Assembly (NCBI GenBank): GCA_033980235.1
Contig: CM067065.1
Location: 29,266,655 to 29,330,654, forward strand
Length of the DNA stretch: 64,000 nucleotides
DNA from: Diadema setosum
Taxonomy: Eukaryota > Echinodermata > Echinoidea > Diadematoida > Diadematidae
Reading direction: 5' to 3'
The translations under genes and the position numbers were made by a program. The notes under the pieces are model-generated. The model saw only the letters and a program-made list of their open reading frames with translations. It was not told the origin of the DNA and ran no database searches. Positions 11,789 to 23,861 of this stretch are shown here, piece after piece (position 1 is the stretch's first letter; every line of letters begins with the position of its first letter).

Positions 11789-12830
11789 ATGTGGGGAAAG
11801 GCGGAAACAGGTCCGTTCAAAGATGTCCTGCTGTCCGATCAGAGTGCCATTCTGTTGGATATGGGGAACCGGTATATGGTTTGCTACTACAGTACACTCC
11901 GCGTAATCGGGTATCGTTTAAACGGGTACTCCGTTTAATTGGGTAGTAATGTCAAAATCAGTTCCAATCCACATTGAAATTACCTGATAATCGGGTTGCC
12001 TCTCCGCATAAACGGGTAATTAATTTTCTTCTAATCTAATTTCTACTCACATTTTATCGCAGATATAACACTTTAAGAAATTTTCCACGGCTAATTGTTT
12101 CTCTGCTTAATTTGCAAAGAAGACCGATTTATTTGGGGAGTGATTAAACATTAAAACACATGTACCAGTACCGACTTGCCACACGTAAACGAACATTACA
12201 CATGTAGCTTGCACTCACAATTGCACAGGCAGTCAGGAGTTGAAGAAACTTGCGCTCCTCCCTTGCTCCGCAACAACATACACAATATGAGAAGTTTGCA
12301 AAGAAAATCAGGCCATGCACCAGCTCTACAATTTTGTTTTTCCTCAGTCACTTCTCGAAAAGTAATCCGATGTTCTACGTGACTAGTGCACGCAAAGAGA
12401 GATGTTCGTTTCCGAAAATGCCTGCATGCTAGCGAGGAGTCTATAGTCAAACGACAAAGTTTTCTGAAGACGTATTTTTGCATAAAAAGAGTGTAAACTA
12501 TTGCTTGTGACTGAGCAAGTGTAAGGTTGATAATGTGCCGTGCAAGCACGCATTTTAAGCATACAATGTAGGTGTTTGGTGCAGTGTACAATGCATGCAC
12601 ATACACATCGTGTGTGTCAATTGTGAATGAGACGTGTTCTTCTGTTAATCGGGTACTCCGCTTAATCGGGTAAGAAAGGCTCTGCCAGAGTCTACCCGAT
12701 TATGCGGAGAGTACTGTACTGTACGAATACGATGGAGGCGAAGAAGTGCCGGTCGCGCCAGTAAACGGGAACATGCATGCGGTCTCCTGTGGGTTCGAGT
12801 GGGGGGCCAGGGTGTTTTTCCATGTCCAAA
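11789..12830 (+). pseudogene. unrecognised open frame split by a transposon
   Basis: From the ATG at 11789 a frame reads MWGKAETGPFKDVLLSDQSA... up to ...MVCYY, where the inserted element begins at about 11888. If the insertion is skipped, the frame continues from 12724 as EYDGGEEVPVAPVNG... for about 35 more codons with no stop. I do not recognise the product. Continuity across the insertion suggests a once-coding segment, possibly part of the surrounding transposon. Confidence 0.4.
11888..12723. mobile_element. pogo/Tigger-like non-autonomous element
   Basis: The left end reads TACAGTACACTCCGCGTAAT. The right end, inverted, reads TACAGTACTCTCCGCATAAT. Both arms repeat the motif AATCGGGTA and ACGGGTACTCCG/ATCGGGTACTCCG. 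TA at the boundaries and the ACTCCGCxTAATCGGGTA style of terminus are typical of pogo/Tigger elements (Tc1-mariner superfamily). The interior has no transposase, only short frames. Confidence 0.7.
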
Positions 12831-13020
12831 ATATTATTCTCTTTTAATATCTATTGCTTTTAAACCGGTGATATAACAAACTTTGGGTGCAACAGACCCT
12901 CTCTATCGAATGGGGTTTTGTTAAATATGAGTTTTACACGTAAAATACAGGTAGCAAAAAAAATAATAAAAAATCCCCCCGCCCGACCCTATTTGGAAAT
13001 CTCATGTTACGCCAATACAA

Positions 13021-13981
13021 CTTTTGTGTGTGTGTGTGTGTGCCTAAGGTCTTCACTGCCTTGAATGTAAATGTGTACTCCCACGACGACTTGATATCAG
13101 TCTTAGCAAAGACGACTCTCAATAGATTCGCTTACGGCGGGCGATGGACTCGCGCGCACACAGGGATCGGATGGGAGCGTACCCTCGCAGCTATCCAATC
13201 GTGAGATGGGTGTGCGAGTCCATTGCTCTCTGCGTGCGTGTTCTGAAATTATTGCGCTGCCGTTGCAATAGTTATCTATTACGGCACGTGCTGCGTCAAC
13301 AGCTCACTGGGTCTCCGAATGTAATTACTGTTGTATCGCAATTACTCTTAATTCAGACACAACGGAGACAAAGTCCAGACCAAGTTGGCTAAGGGTTGGT
13401 CCAGGGTAGAATCAGGGAAGTCAGTGTGCCTCCAGCACATCCCAGTAATTTGTCTCTTAATGAAAGACCTGATTGCGTGGGTTTCCATTGGACGACTGAC
13501 TGGCCCGGCTGGCATTATTCAAGAATCCGCGTAACCAGTTGTAGGTACAGTGTGTAAAGACAAAAAAAAAATAAATAGTTAAAGAATAAAAATCACAAGC
13601 GAATGTCACAGTGATAGCTTCCGAAATGATTACACAGTCTGAATGTTATCTCGTATTCTATAAATATAATATCTTACCTACATTTTTGGCAGAAAACTAC
13701 ATTTAAAATGGTCGCAGAGAAATGTGGATCGTTGTAACGCATTTCATGGGTTTACTTTTATATCACTTATATGCTCTTTTAAGTGCATATTAATGTGTGA
13801 CATAATGGACAGAACTTGAAGGAAGGGATTAATGACAGGCTCTACAAAAATCCTCATTTCTCTTTGACCACTGAAGCAAATGTAAGATATGGGTAATAAG
13901 GTTTGGTTTCAAACTGTATTTTGGACTGATTTACTATTTTTACATTTATTGTTGCGGAGGGTCCCGCTGTATTCTATTTGG

Positions 13982-14014
<33 letters not shown>

Positions 14015-14376
14015 TGTGTGTGTGTATGTGTGTGTGAGTTTAGTTGGAGGGGACATACGGTACAGCTCCATCACTGATTTCTATGTATTTACAGGCGCAG
14101 ATAAAGACTTTTTTTTTCAGAATTAGTATATAAGGTACTCTTCGATGCACATGACGTTCGCAATTGGCGGCTTTCCGATGATCGTCAAATCCTAAAACAA
14201 ACACACAACCAAAGAGGCCCATATCAATGGGCTTGATATCTCACCCTTTTCAAACCTACTTTTAACATTTTGAGTTTCTAGATTTTTTTCCAATAAAAAC
14301 ACCTATCCTGTATGAAATATTCTGTGTAAATAAAAACATCACTACCCGAAAATATCGACATAACCATCCCCCACAT

Positions 14377-14423
<47 letters not shown>

Positions 14424-15550
14424 TGCACAAAGACACTCAGAGTGAACTATGCAAGCTGCATGCACCTTACAAAACAGATGCACCCCATTTTAGGCTGTTA
14501 CAATTGATTAAAGATAATGATATAATTATGCATAGATGTTGGCGATTAAGTTGGCCATTATCAAATTTAATGATTATGATTTTGAGTGCCAATGAAAAAA
14601 AAAAATGTGAAGGTGGACGATGTGAGCGCGTATCAACACGAACCAACGGCATGCAGAAAATCCGGAATGCAGGAAATCATTCCCTTCAAGATTATTCAAA
14701 GCAGAGAATTAGAACAGATTAGGTACACAGATGCATGCCTCCAGGACCACCATACGACCTCCCAGTGACAAAGTGACGAAAATAGAGTGGGAATTCCTTT
14801 ATAAATAAGGGTCTCAAATTGGCGACTTTGACTGGAGACTTGAACGGTACACTATGCTGTAGGGCTGGTTTTCCCATTACCACGTAAAATATACCTAGGC
14901 ATACGGTAAAGGCCCCGACCGAAATGGCGAATGGTAATCGTGTTGGCGATTAAAAAAAAAATAATAATAATGATATTAAACACCCCCCCCCCCCCACACC
15001 TATCGGATCTAGGGGATCCAATATTTACTCGAAACTGGTTAAATATATAATTATGAATGAAGGAAGGAAAAATTGGTGCATAGCTTTGCCATCATTATTC
15101 CTCTCACTGTTCCTCCTTTTCGGGAAAGTGCAGCACAATATAGACGAGGGATATGTCGCTATGGGTTGAAGATACTTATACCGTCTCTTTGTAATTTTTC
15201 ACGATCTTTGAGACATTTGATCTTTGCAGTCTACAATTCCCTTTTTATTTTTTTGTTTTCATGGGAACATTCTCTAACTGCCCGTTTAATTTCCCCCACC
15301 AATTTGTGGTTTCTCCCTTTTCACTCATGATAGTGCAACATTGTACAAATCAGTCAGTGGTAAGGAGATGGCGCTGTTTATCTTGTGTACCATAATAGTC
15401 CAGTGTGTCGACCTTGTGGGCCTTCATTTTGCCTAGTTTCGAGCTTGTTGGCACTATCTATCTGTAGTGTGAAGCTCATAGCAGTGATTATGATTAGTGT
15501 AATGCCAGTAGACAGTGTGATTCGTTGGTTGCGTGATTTGTTAGTGTATG
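13021..15550. other. non-coding interval with microsatellites
   Basis: No gene is recognised. (TG)n repeats lie at 13023-13041 and 13983-14037, and (CA)n at 14376-14420. C-runs occur at about 14982-14995. Apparent ORFs here pass through these repeats and are spurious. Confidence 0.6.
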
Positions 15551-17050
15551 TCTTTTATCGGTAAGGTTCTTGAGAGGATTGTTGCTGCCCGACTGAGGTC
15601 ACGCATCTGGCCGATAATAGGCTATTTCCCGCAATGCAGTCCGCTTATCGCCAATGCCAGTCCACGGAAACAGTCCTTCTAAAAGTCACTAATGATCTGC
15701 TGTTAGCTATAGATAATGGACACGAGGCTGTTCTGATCCTGTTGGACTTCTCTCAGCGTTCGACACCACAATGATACGGCGCTTCCATTGCAGATACGGG
15801 TTTGACGGAATGGTCCTGCAGTGGCTCAGTTCTTACCTTGAAGATCGAATGCAGGTTGTAGCTATCAACAACGTGCAGTCTAACACATTTCCCCTTCCTT
15901 GTGGAGTACCACAAGGGTCCATATTGTACACCGGACCTCTGACTGATGTCATCAATGCTCACCAGGACATTCAGCACATCATGTACGCAGATGACACTCA
16001 GTTGTATGTCATCTTAAACTCTAGTGAGGTTGCAAGTGGGATGTCAAAACTAGAACAGTGTATATCTTCTGTGAAATCCTGGGCTACTAGAAATCATCTG
16101 AAGTTCAATGGTGCCAAGACTGAACTTGTCCATGTTACATCCACATTCCGCAGGTCATCAGAGCTCCCAAAGTTTGAAGTTGATGGGGCTGTTGTCAAGC
16201 CATCGGAATGCTCTAAAGACCTTGGGGTTGTAGTGGACGGTAAACTCTGCATGAAACAACACATTCAGAAGATCTGCAGAGCTGCTTCATTCGACATCCA
16301 TAGAATAGGGAAACTCCGAAAGAACCTTGACAAAAATTCCACCGAGAGACTGATCAATGCATTTGTTACTTCGCAGATTGACTTTTGTAATAGCCTGTTG
16401 ATCAACTTGCCTGCATCTCACTTGTCTAAACTCCAGCACATCCAGAACACAGCCGCACGTCTAATCACACGCACAAGAAAGCACGAGCACGTTACTCCTA
16501 TTCTTCGTTCACTTCACTGGCTTCCTATTCCACAACGTATTCAGTTCAAGATTCTTCTTCTAACCTACAAGGCTTTCAATGAGCTCGCACCATCATACAT
16601 CAAAGAACCACTCATCAAGCCCAAGACACAGACCACCTCCATTCGCCTCCGTTCATCATAATCAATTCACTTACAGCTAGCACCGTGTCCACGTACGTGC
16701 TTTCTCTGTGTGTGCCCCAAGCAGCTTTGGAACGATCTCCCAGTGATAATCCGTGATTCTCCTATTGTTGACACCTTCAAAATCAGACTCAAAACATATT
16801 TATTCAATGGACTGTAGTTCGATTCACTGATTCCATGTCATCCAATCTATTTCGTTTAATTACTTATTATAATGACATGCAATGTAATGTAATATAATGG
16901 AATTTAATGTAATATTATGTAACTAACGTTATATAATTTATTATGCTTTTCATAATCCTTACATATGTATTAATCTAAGATTAGATAAGCGCTTAGAATC
17001 TACTGTAATAAGCGCCATATAAATGTACATTATTATTAGTATTATTATGT
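15551..17050 (+). mobile_element. decayed CR1/L2-type LINE (reverse transcriptase and 3' tail)
   Basis: The reverse transcriptase can be followed across three frames. First comes SFIGKVLERIVAARL (15551 on), then QSAYRQCQSTETVLLKV (about 15636), then a 297-codon frame at 15771-16661 carrying GVPQGS and the catalytic YADDTQLY. The usual spacing between GVPQGS and LYTGPL is shortened, indicating a deletion. The C-terminal part, ending ...FKIRLKTYLFNGL, shifts frame again and stops at about 16818. The 3' UTR ends AGCGCCATATAAATGTACAT followed by an ATT-rich tail near 17030-17050, as in CR1/L2-group elements. The 5' end is truncated and the element cannot encode an active enzyme. Confidence 0.9.
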
Positions 17051-17689
17051 CCTTGATTTTTTTTTTTCTGGTAGACTGTATGACTCGTTGGTGCGAGGTC
17101 GAGGGATGGCACCACTCGGATAATCATAACAAGTTCATCGTCATAAGCTTCCTGTTTATCGTAGTTAGAAGTTTAATGCCACCAAATTATGTGATCAAAC
17201 TGAGTGTGACTAAGTTGTTACTCAACTCTATAACCAGTACATCGAGCTTGCTATGGTATACAATGATAGTTCATATCTGTTATGAACAGGTCTTCCGTTG
17301 TATGCTGTGGAAATGAAGTGAATTCCACTTAATTCAAATTACCTACTAAGATAATAATCATTTAACCCGAATTGATTTTATTAGGGGGTACAAATGCTAA
17401 AATTCAGCATCAATATTTCAGCTTGCTTTACTGAAAAATGAAGTAATCACTTAATGGAGTTTTTATTATCGTTACCATTATGTTGTTTTTTGTAGACTTC
17501 TAATATCAGAAAAGCTGTTTTCACTAAAGAAAATAATAACATTGATAATGATGATAATAATAATAAAAATCATCATCATCATCATCATCATAATCATGAT
17601 TATAATAATCATGATTATAATAATACTGACTTATGAATGGAGAGATAGTTAATTAACAATGGATATGTAGCGCAGGTCTTAAGGTAAAT
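17051..17689. other. non-coding interval with (ATC)n microsatellite
   Basis: No gene is recognised. A CATCAT run lies at about 17570-17590, followed by an imperfect AATCATGATTAT inverted repeat (17592-17625). Confidence 0.5.
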
Positions 17690-18570
17690 GTTGGCTATTA
17701 TGATGCAATATGTATCCTTTTTGTAGTGCGACACGACAACTGAACAACTGCAAGAGGAAATTTCCGAAAAAAAAGAACAGTAGCAAGTCGTCGCTTGTCA
17801 GTAACAAATTTTGTTACGCTCCAGCTTTTTAAGTTTCGCCACAAAAGAAAATGCTCGAAGAACTCACATTAGAACGCTTTGACATGCAGTATTCAGTTGA
17901 ATCAATAATTATTATTAGTCAGCGATGTATAGACTCCACAGAAAAAAAAACAAAAAACATGATTTATTACCAAAAGGGTTACACATATGCAAAGGTGCCG
18001 TTTGTAATTGTAGAAAATATTCAAGGGATAATATGCACACGGATGGATTCAGTATAATTATGGTTTTATTCTTTCAAAACAAGCCTTACCGTTATCACTC
18101 CACCATTTGCAGAGATAATGAGAGCGTAAGCAGGGACCGATGTCTGATGATGATGCGTACGGCAATTTTTTTTTAAATTTTGTATGGTAGTCCAAATCTC
18201 AAAAAATGCTTCGCTCGGAGGTGGCCTCTGTCTAGACTTCCCAATAATATCAAGACCATCACAAGGTTACTCAACCTTCGCATCACAGAAATTCACAACA
18301 AAAGAAGACTCTTACTCTCCATAATTCACTCTGGACTTTTCACTTTCCCGGCTATCTCTCTTCTCTACCTTCTGTCTGGACTTCCACATGGTGTACCGCA
18401 AACGACTCATGTAAAGTGGCATTAGGAAATATACTTTTGCTCTCGCAGTCTCGTTTTATGCTATTGCCGGAGAAGTCTAGAAGAGAATAACAAATTGCCA
18501 ATAACCGATATCTCATACATGGTTTATATAACATGGAATACAGTAACCTCATACTAGTACACTGTACCAA
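17690..18570 (+). repeat. inverted repeat arm 1 (partner 28886-29660)
   Basis: This segment matches the reverse complement of 28886-29660. Shared landmarks include the start near a CGACACGACA-like word, the AGCGATGTATAGACTCCAC region, GACCGATGTCTGATGATGATG, and ACTTCCACATGGTGTACCGC. The frame CTGTCTGGACTTCCACATGG... shows no protein family. It could be an undescribed repeat or part of the duplicated block. Confidence 0.75.
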
Positions 18571-18623
18571 CAAATGAGACCCATCAAGCTAGTTAGTTTC
18601 CGGATAGGATTGGAGCTCTTTAA

Positions 18624-19031
18624 AGGGTGTGTACAGTTCTGGTTGAGGTGAGGATTTGGCTTTTAACATTTTGCGAGATATTCAAAAGCCACTCTATGAG
18701 ATGTCAACGAGCATGCAATTCAAAGGGGTATCGAAAGTTTATTTGATGAAAATCGGTTTTGAAATAGCTGAGATATCCAAAAACAAAGTATTGTATTGCG
18801 TTAGCGGCCAATGCACGGGCACCCAACGTAATGAAAGGCGTGGCCTGTCGCCTTTTATTATCATAACTTTTTTTTTTGATATGTCAGCCATTTGAAAACC
18901 AATTTTCATCAAATAGATGTTGAATCCTTAGAATTACATTCTCTTTCATTTTTCATATAAGATTTCTCATTATCTCACTCAGGAATGTTATAAAACTGAA
19001 TCCCCACCTGAACTAATACTGTGCAGTCACT
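18624..19031. mobile_element. MITE flanked by TTAA (family T), copy 1
   Basis: TTAA flanks both ends (18620-18623 and 19032-19035). The inverted ends read AGGGTGTGTACAGTTCTGGT and, from the right, AGTGACTGCACAGTATTAGT. A TTAA target site suggests mobilisation by a piggyBac- or Kolobok-type enzyme. A relative lies at 55468-55834. The equivalent position in duplication unit B does not carry it. Confidence 0.75.
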
Positions 19032-19911
19032 TTAAACATTGTTGATCACATGATTTCCCTCCCACTTTCTTTAGAGAAAGCAGTTCACCTGCATACTTTC
19101 ATCTGTGTTTTCATATATATGTAGATCAAGACAGAACTATTATCTATCGTCGCTTTCATATCAAATTATCTTTCATTTCTGGTCTTTGTACTCATGCCCA
19201 CAAAGACAAAGACAACTTTTAGAAACGATTTTCCATTCGTTCGTTTGGTATATAATGGTTTGGAACTTCCTCCAGTTAAATAGAGATAATCTCAATAACG
19301 TTAGTTACGACAAGAGACCAAAAGAACGAGTTTCCCTTTTTTCTTAAATGATTATCAAATGTCAGGCATTGCGACCCAACCTTTGCACAAACCCTTTCAT
19401 GGTTTGTTTGTTCGGTTTCTTTTTTCTTTCCCTAAAACTAGGCAAAGCAAGTTTTGGTTTCTCGGTGTGGGATAATATTCCATGGTTGAATATGAAATCT
19501 CTAGTAATGTGATGTTACAATTATTTCTTTCATAATCGGTGCTTGAAGTGAATCCAAAATGACCTTGTATAAAAAAAAAAAAAAAGTTCATTAAAAATTC
19601 ATAACCGAAGTGCGCAAAGCCACTTTCCTAGAACACAAGACAATATAGAGCCCTTTTGTAGCCTGTCACGCAAGATGATATTGACATATCAATTGAGTCT
19701 CCCGTTGTTTTGTGACATACTTAATTAAGTTTCAATTTCTTTGTTCGTTAACAGATCTGAAAATACGCTTAGAACATGAACACTGGGCCTGCACTTGAGC
19801 GTGGTATCTATTACCACTTTAGTGATTGGTGAATGATTTTGTTTCGCATCCAAAGAGCCATTTCGTGTTTGTGGTGTCTATTCAACCGTACCTCTCTCCC
19901 TCTCATACACA

Positions 19912-19941
19912 CAAACACACACACACACACACACACACACA

Positions 19942-19979
<38 letters not shown>
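19912..19979. repeat. (CA)n followed by (TA)n microsatellite
   Basis: A run of ACACAC is followed by TATATA to 19979. The duplicate locus at 30794-30831 has the CA part but not the TA part. Confidence 0.9.
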
Positions 19980-20035
19980 TTCTTTTTTTTCAGGCCTTGA
20001 AACTAACTTCCCTTTGTTTGTATAAATGAATCATT

Positions 20036-22048
20036 ATAATTGTGGAGACTAAGATAAAGTACTCAATGCAGTCAATTCCGAAACTTTGATAGTTGCGCTT
20101 TGGGCCACCAAATGATAAACTTTCGGAAAATTTGGTGGCACAGATTACATTTATTTTTTCGCGGAAGGGCAACCGAAAATATCGAGTTCTGTGTGTATTA
20201 TATATAATTATGAATTCTGTTACGTAAAAGCATACTATCTGTGCATAAACAATTGCTTTATATTCATACACATATAGCATACAGTGGTATACTTATGATT
20301 GCAAAACCATGCACATATAATGTGATAGTTTTACACGTTTTTTTTTTTTACGGTTGAAATGTGCTTAAATATTACCATAATGTAACTGTAATATAATTGC
20401 TGATAAACAAATAATGTAATCATGGTGTACAAAAAAAAAAATCTAGCAATTTCCCGGTTGCATACGTCACTCAAGAAAACAAACAATCCAACGTCCTTTA
20501 AAGATATATGGGGGGTGCTGTGGCACATATTATACAACATATATGATATACTAGAGCGGTAGCAGCACTGACGAGGCTAACCCAGATAAAGGAAAACCTT
20601 CTTATTTTTATTATCATGTTGGAAGAAAAAGATAAGTTCTAAAGAAATAATCTGTGATTGCTTTCTCATAAACTCTCTCTCTCTCCCTCTATCTCTCTCT
20701 CTCTCAGTTGAAACATATGTGTATGCATGCATATAAAAATCCAGCAAATATATGTACTATGCTATTATTTTTAAATCAGTAAATCCGTAAATCTTGAACA
20801 AAACAAAAAAAAAATCGTCTGCTCATGGATGTATATCAAACAACGTAGGAGAGTACTTTTAAAAAAAGTAGCACAAGATAAAAAGAAAACAATACAGCAA
20901 GATAGTAGCGCAAAATATTCTCACGAAAACTTAAAAAAATATCTCATTGATACTTGTTCTTGTTCTTATTATTGTGAATAACGAGTTAAAAGGCGATAAC
21001 ATGATATTTTTATACTTAACATATTATATGAACATAATATGGTGTTTTGGTGTAGTGTACTGACCATAATACACGTGAACGTCATCACAGCACAATGCAC
21101 ACCTCAAAACACTGTACACCCTGTTCTCTGCTATTTGATAATAATAGTAGTAGAAGTGAATGGTGACCTCTGGTGAGGTAGAGAAATACTGTCGTACAAT
21201 TTACCCTCGATTTGACATTGCTTTATGTTTTTCACCTAATGTTTTCTTTATGCAATCGTACTCCGAACTGTATATAATGCGGTGAAAGAATTCATATGAT
21301 AATTATGTATATGATGATTATTGTAAAGCTTTGTTATATATTGTTCTAAACCGAATGCTGAAATAAAGTAAAATGAAGACAACTGCAGTTATAGCATTTA
21401 AATAGAATTACAAGAGGTGTATATATACATTTGTAAGATCATCGAATAGTGCCTAGAAACATTTCCATGTGAAGGAAATAAATACTCATATCTTTGTATA
21501 ACTAAACAAATTGATTTCTTTCTAGGGATTTTTTCCCTAATATTTCCCCTAATTCAAGTAATTCAATGATTTTTCCAAATTTTACCAATTCAATGATTTT
21601 GAATGAAATTCACTATGGGTGAAATTGACAAAGAAAATTAAGAGCAATTTTCAATAGTTTCACACGTATATCTCGTATTTGTTAATCATAATATAACATT
21701 ATGTCCAAGAATATGAAATAAGAGAGGGATTTGGCATAAACGCTTTCTTACGGGTAATATTTAGGCGTCATTCAGCACACTATCACGTAAAGATTTTCAA
21801 AATCTTTATTTCTGAATCTCCAGACGGTCAAAGAAATGATGCTCCGGCTTCATATTTTTTTTTTCAAAACCGCATTATGTAGGGTTAACACTATTCTTTG
21901 AATATTAACATAGCTCCCTTAAGCAGGAAAAAGAAAAAAAAAAAGAGAAGGAACCAATTTGCAGATAAGACATGCTACTAGGCTTCTTCTCTGTACATAA
22001 CGCTCATGAAGCCAGGGGTTTCATTTCCACCACCATGCCATGTTCACG
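20036..22048. other. non-coding interval downstream of the receptor
   Basis: No gene is recognised. The sequence is AT-rich, with a (CT)n run at 20677-20704. It matches unit B between about 30840 and 34270 apart from insertions in B. Confidence 0.6.
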
Positions 22049-22054
22049 TTTATT
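22049..22054 (-). terminator. AATAAA overlapping the stop codon of the receptor
   Basis: On the minus strand the end of the gene reads GAA AAA TAA ACG, so AATAAA includes the stop (22050-22052). A GT-rich stretch, ATGGTGGTGGAAATG, follows about 10-25 nt downstream, as expected of a cleavage site. The overlap is kept in the pseudogene copy at 34273-34278. An alternative AATAAA lies about 240 nt further downstream (near 21808). Confidence 0.55.
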
Positions 22055-23792
22055 TTTCGCTCTTACAGGGTAGTGGTGGAGGGACCAGGGTCTCAAGAGA
22101 TTTTTGTCCGAGGATATTTGGTGTGTTCGGACAACGTTTGGTGTCATTACGTCGCTTTCTCCCGCACGCAATCACGGACTCGTTCATGTAAACATCACCT
22201 AAAGTGTATGTCCCTGAATCATCAAAAGGCATGCTGGCTTGTTTGGGACAAAATCCTACAATCCACTTGCTATCAAGCGACTCATCCCCTGATTCGCCTG
22301 TGCCAACAGAAGCATAATGCGTCGAGGCTGTAGCGAAAGGGAGACCAGTGTCGTACGTGTGAATGATATCCAAAGCAGATTCATATAACACAGCGTCAGG
22401 TTCTTCGTAAATTGTATCTACAAAACCAACAGCGGCGGGTTGGATTTTAGAGGATTGTAATGGTAATTCATTGGTATTTTTACCATCAACGAGATCGCTT
22501 TTCGCTTGCTTCGCTGAAAGTTTGGTAGTATCTCGTTGATACTTCTTAAATAGTGATATTATCACAGAAACCAAAAATATGACAAATATTGCGAGACCAG
22601 CTATTCCACTAATAACCCCAACCTGCCACGCCGTCAATCTCATTAAAGAAGGTCCAGAGGTGCTTTCAAAATAAGATTGAGAGTCGGAGGTTTCCTGAAC
22701 AACTGTTGGTCCATATTCTTCGCTTTGCACTCGAGACCCAATTGTAATGGTGGTGGATCTGTTAGCGGAATATAACCTTCCCGATTCAAATCCGTTCGTG
22801 ATGTTAATCGCAAGCGTGGCATTGCTTGAAGAGTTTCCAGCGGAATTTGAAGAGAAACACAAAACGAGTATCTCCTCCTGTACAGTCATTGAACGAATCG
22901 GTGAATCAGGACTGATGAAAATATTTGCAACATTGCTCCGAGAGTCACACCCACTCACTTTTCCCTCGGGCTGGCAAGACCACTCGAACGTGAAATCCAA
23001 CGGGAAACCCTCAGCTATACACTTGAAGGCAACACTTGTCAATAATGGAAAAGAAAGTTCTAATTGGGAAGGCATCACTCTCACTCTTGGTTGCTGTATC
23101 ACTTTTATCGGTCCAATTAAGCACTCGAGCCGTCTTCCAGGAAAATCATATTCACTTGCGACAATGCAGGTAATATTTTTCAAATGCATTTGCACTGATA
23201 CTCGCAAATCCTTTTTAATAATTCTCAGTAGTCCATGTTGGGAAATGCGAGGCCACTGAAGAAGGGGAGCGAGGATAGAACTAGACGACGTGAATCCTAG
23301 GTCAGCAGGTGTATTACTTTGGCGGACGCTACACTGAAGAGGAAGCGCGTCGCCCTCGTGAAGAGGTTGGGGATTTTGTGGCAAGCACGTCACATCTGAC
23401 GCACTAGGAAAGTACAAGACCTCAAGGTTGGCACTACGCGATACATAGCACCCGTTATCATTTTGGTATTCGCATCTCAACGTACGAGACCCTCTTCCCA
23501 CGGCAGTCAGTGTCATTGTACTCGTCATAACACTGCTTGTATCATCGAATGTCTCGTCTTGGTCCGACTCTGTTTCGCTTACAGAAGGACTTACCTGCCA
23601 CGTCAAGTCGTCCACAGTAGGATTGAAATTCCGAATGGAGCAGGTAAAGATCACGTTCCGTCCTTCAGGCACCTCTGAATTTGCAGGTTCTACAGCGAAT
23701 ATAGTAGAATCACCTCTTATACATTCTGCATTGGAACCCTTTTCCAAAGCACAAGTGAGCAGGAATAACCAAACGGCTTCAAATCTCGTCAT
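22050..23792 (-). CDS. intronless three-Ig-domain receptor with tyrosine-motif tail
   Basis: This is a 580-residue type I membrane protein in a single exon. The start ATG (23790-23792) gives a signal peptide (residues 1-22, hydrophobic VWLFLLTCAL). Three Ig-like domains follow: C51-W65-C107, C154-W180-C209, and C258-W271-C312, with N-glycosylation sites at N206, N320, N324, N330 and N344. The membrane span is about 388-414 (GVISGIAGLAIFVIFLVSVI), followed by the basic stop-transfer KKYQR. The 165-residue tail carries Y462 (YEEP), Y470, Y480, Y493 in THYASV, Y529 and Y535 (YMNE), then VPPPLP at 570-575. THYASV fits the ITSM consensus TxYxxV, YMN fits a Grb2 SH2 site, and VPPPLP fits an SH3 ligand. 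The architecture suggests a surface immune or adhesion receptor signalling through SH2 proteins. The ligand is unknown. A broken tandem copy lies at 34274-36016. No orthologue can be named from sequence alone. Confidence 0.9.
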   Translation of the reverse strand: MTRFEAVWLFLLTCALEKGSNAECIRGDSTIFAVEPANSEVPEGRNVIFTCSIRNFNPTVDDLTWQVSPSVSETESDQDETFDDTSSVMTSTMTLTAVGRGSRTLRCEYQNDNGCYVSRSANLEVLYFPSASDVTCLPQNPQPLHEGDALPLQCSVRQSNTPADLGFTSSSSILAPLLQWPRISQHGLLRIIKKDLRVSVQMHLKNITCIVASEYDFPGRRLECLIGPIKVIQQPRVRVMPSQLELSFPLLTSVAFKCIAEGFPLDFTFEWSCQPEGKVSGCDSRSNVANIFISPDSPIRSMTVQEEILVLCFSSNSAGNSSSNATLAINITNGFESGRLYSANRSTTITIGSRVQSEEYGPTVVQETSDSQSYFESTSGPSLMRLTAWQVGVISGIAGLAIFVIFLVSVIISLFKKYQRDTTKLSAKQAKSDLVDGKNTNELPLQSSKIQPAAVGFVDTIYEEPDAVLYESALDIIHTYDTGLPFATASTHYASVGTGESGDESLDSKWIVGFCPKQASMPFDDSGTYTLGDVYMNESVIACGRKRRNDTKRCPNTPNILGQKSLETLVPPPLPCKSEK

Positions 23793-23829
23793 TGCTGCGA
23801 TAGTTTTGAGATGTATACCAGATGCGATA

Positions 23830-23861
23830 AGAAGCAGAGCAAACTGAACCCTGAATATACA
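23830..23861 (-). promoter_or_regulatory. putative core promoter of the three-Ig receptor
   Basis: On the minus strand, CTGTATATTCAGGGTTCAGTTTGC places a TATA-like word (TATATT, 23854-23859) about 20 nt ahead of an initiator-like TCAGTTT. The start codon lies about 62 nt downstream of the TATA word. The arrangement is preserved at 36085-36090 in the duplicate. Alternatively, CGCAG just before the ATG could be a splice acceptor from an unseen leader exon. Confidence 0.4.

Larger units (their letters stand above)
11433..13020. mobile_element. transposon-like segment with 15-bp inverted ends
   Basis: TTGTATTGGCGTAAC at 11433-11447 recurs inverted at 13006-13020. Between them lie an A-run, a C-run, an (AAC)n microsatellite (11587-11614) and CpG-rich sequence at 11620-11880 and 12724-12800. 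A separate insertion occupies 11888-12723. CCCGACCCT occurs near both ends in the same orientation, which does not fit a simple TIR element, so the type is uncertain. Confidence 0.55.

Noticed and set aside
22747..23259. 170-codon plus-strand frame opposite the receptor gene, and the equivalent at 35023-35466
   Set aside because: Shadow frames of the Ig receptor on the other strand. The receptor frame has domains, a signal peptide and a duplicated homologue.
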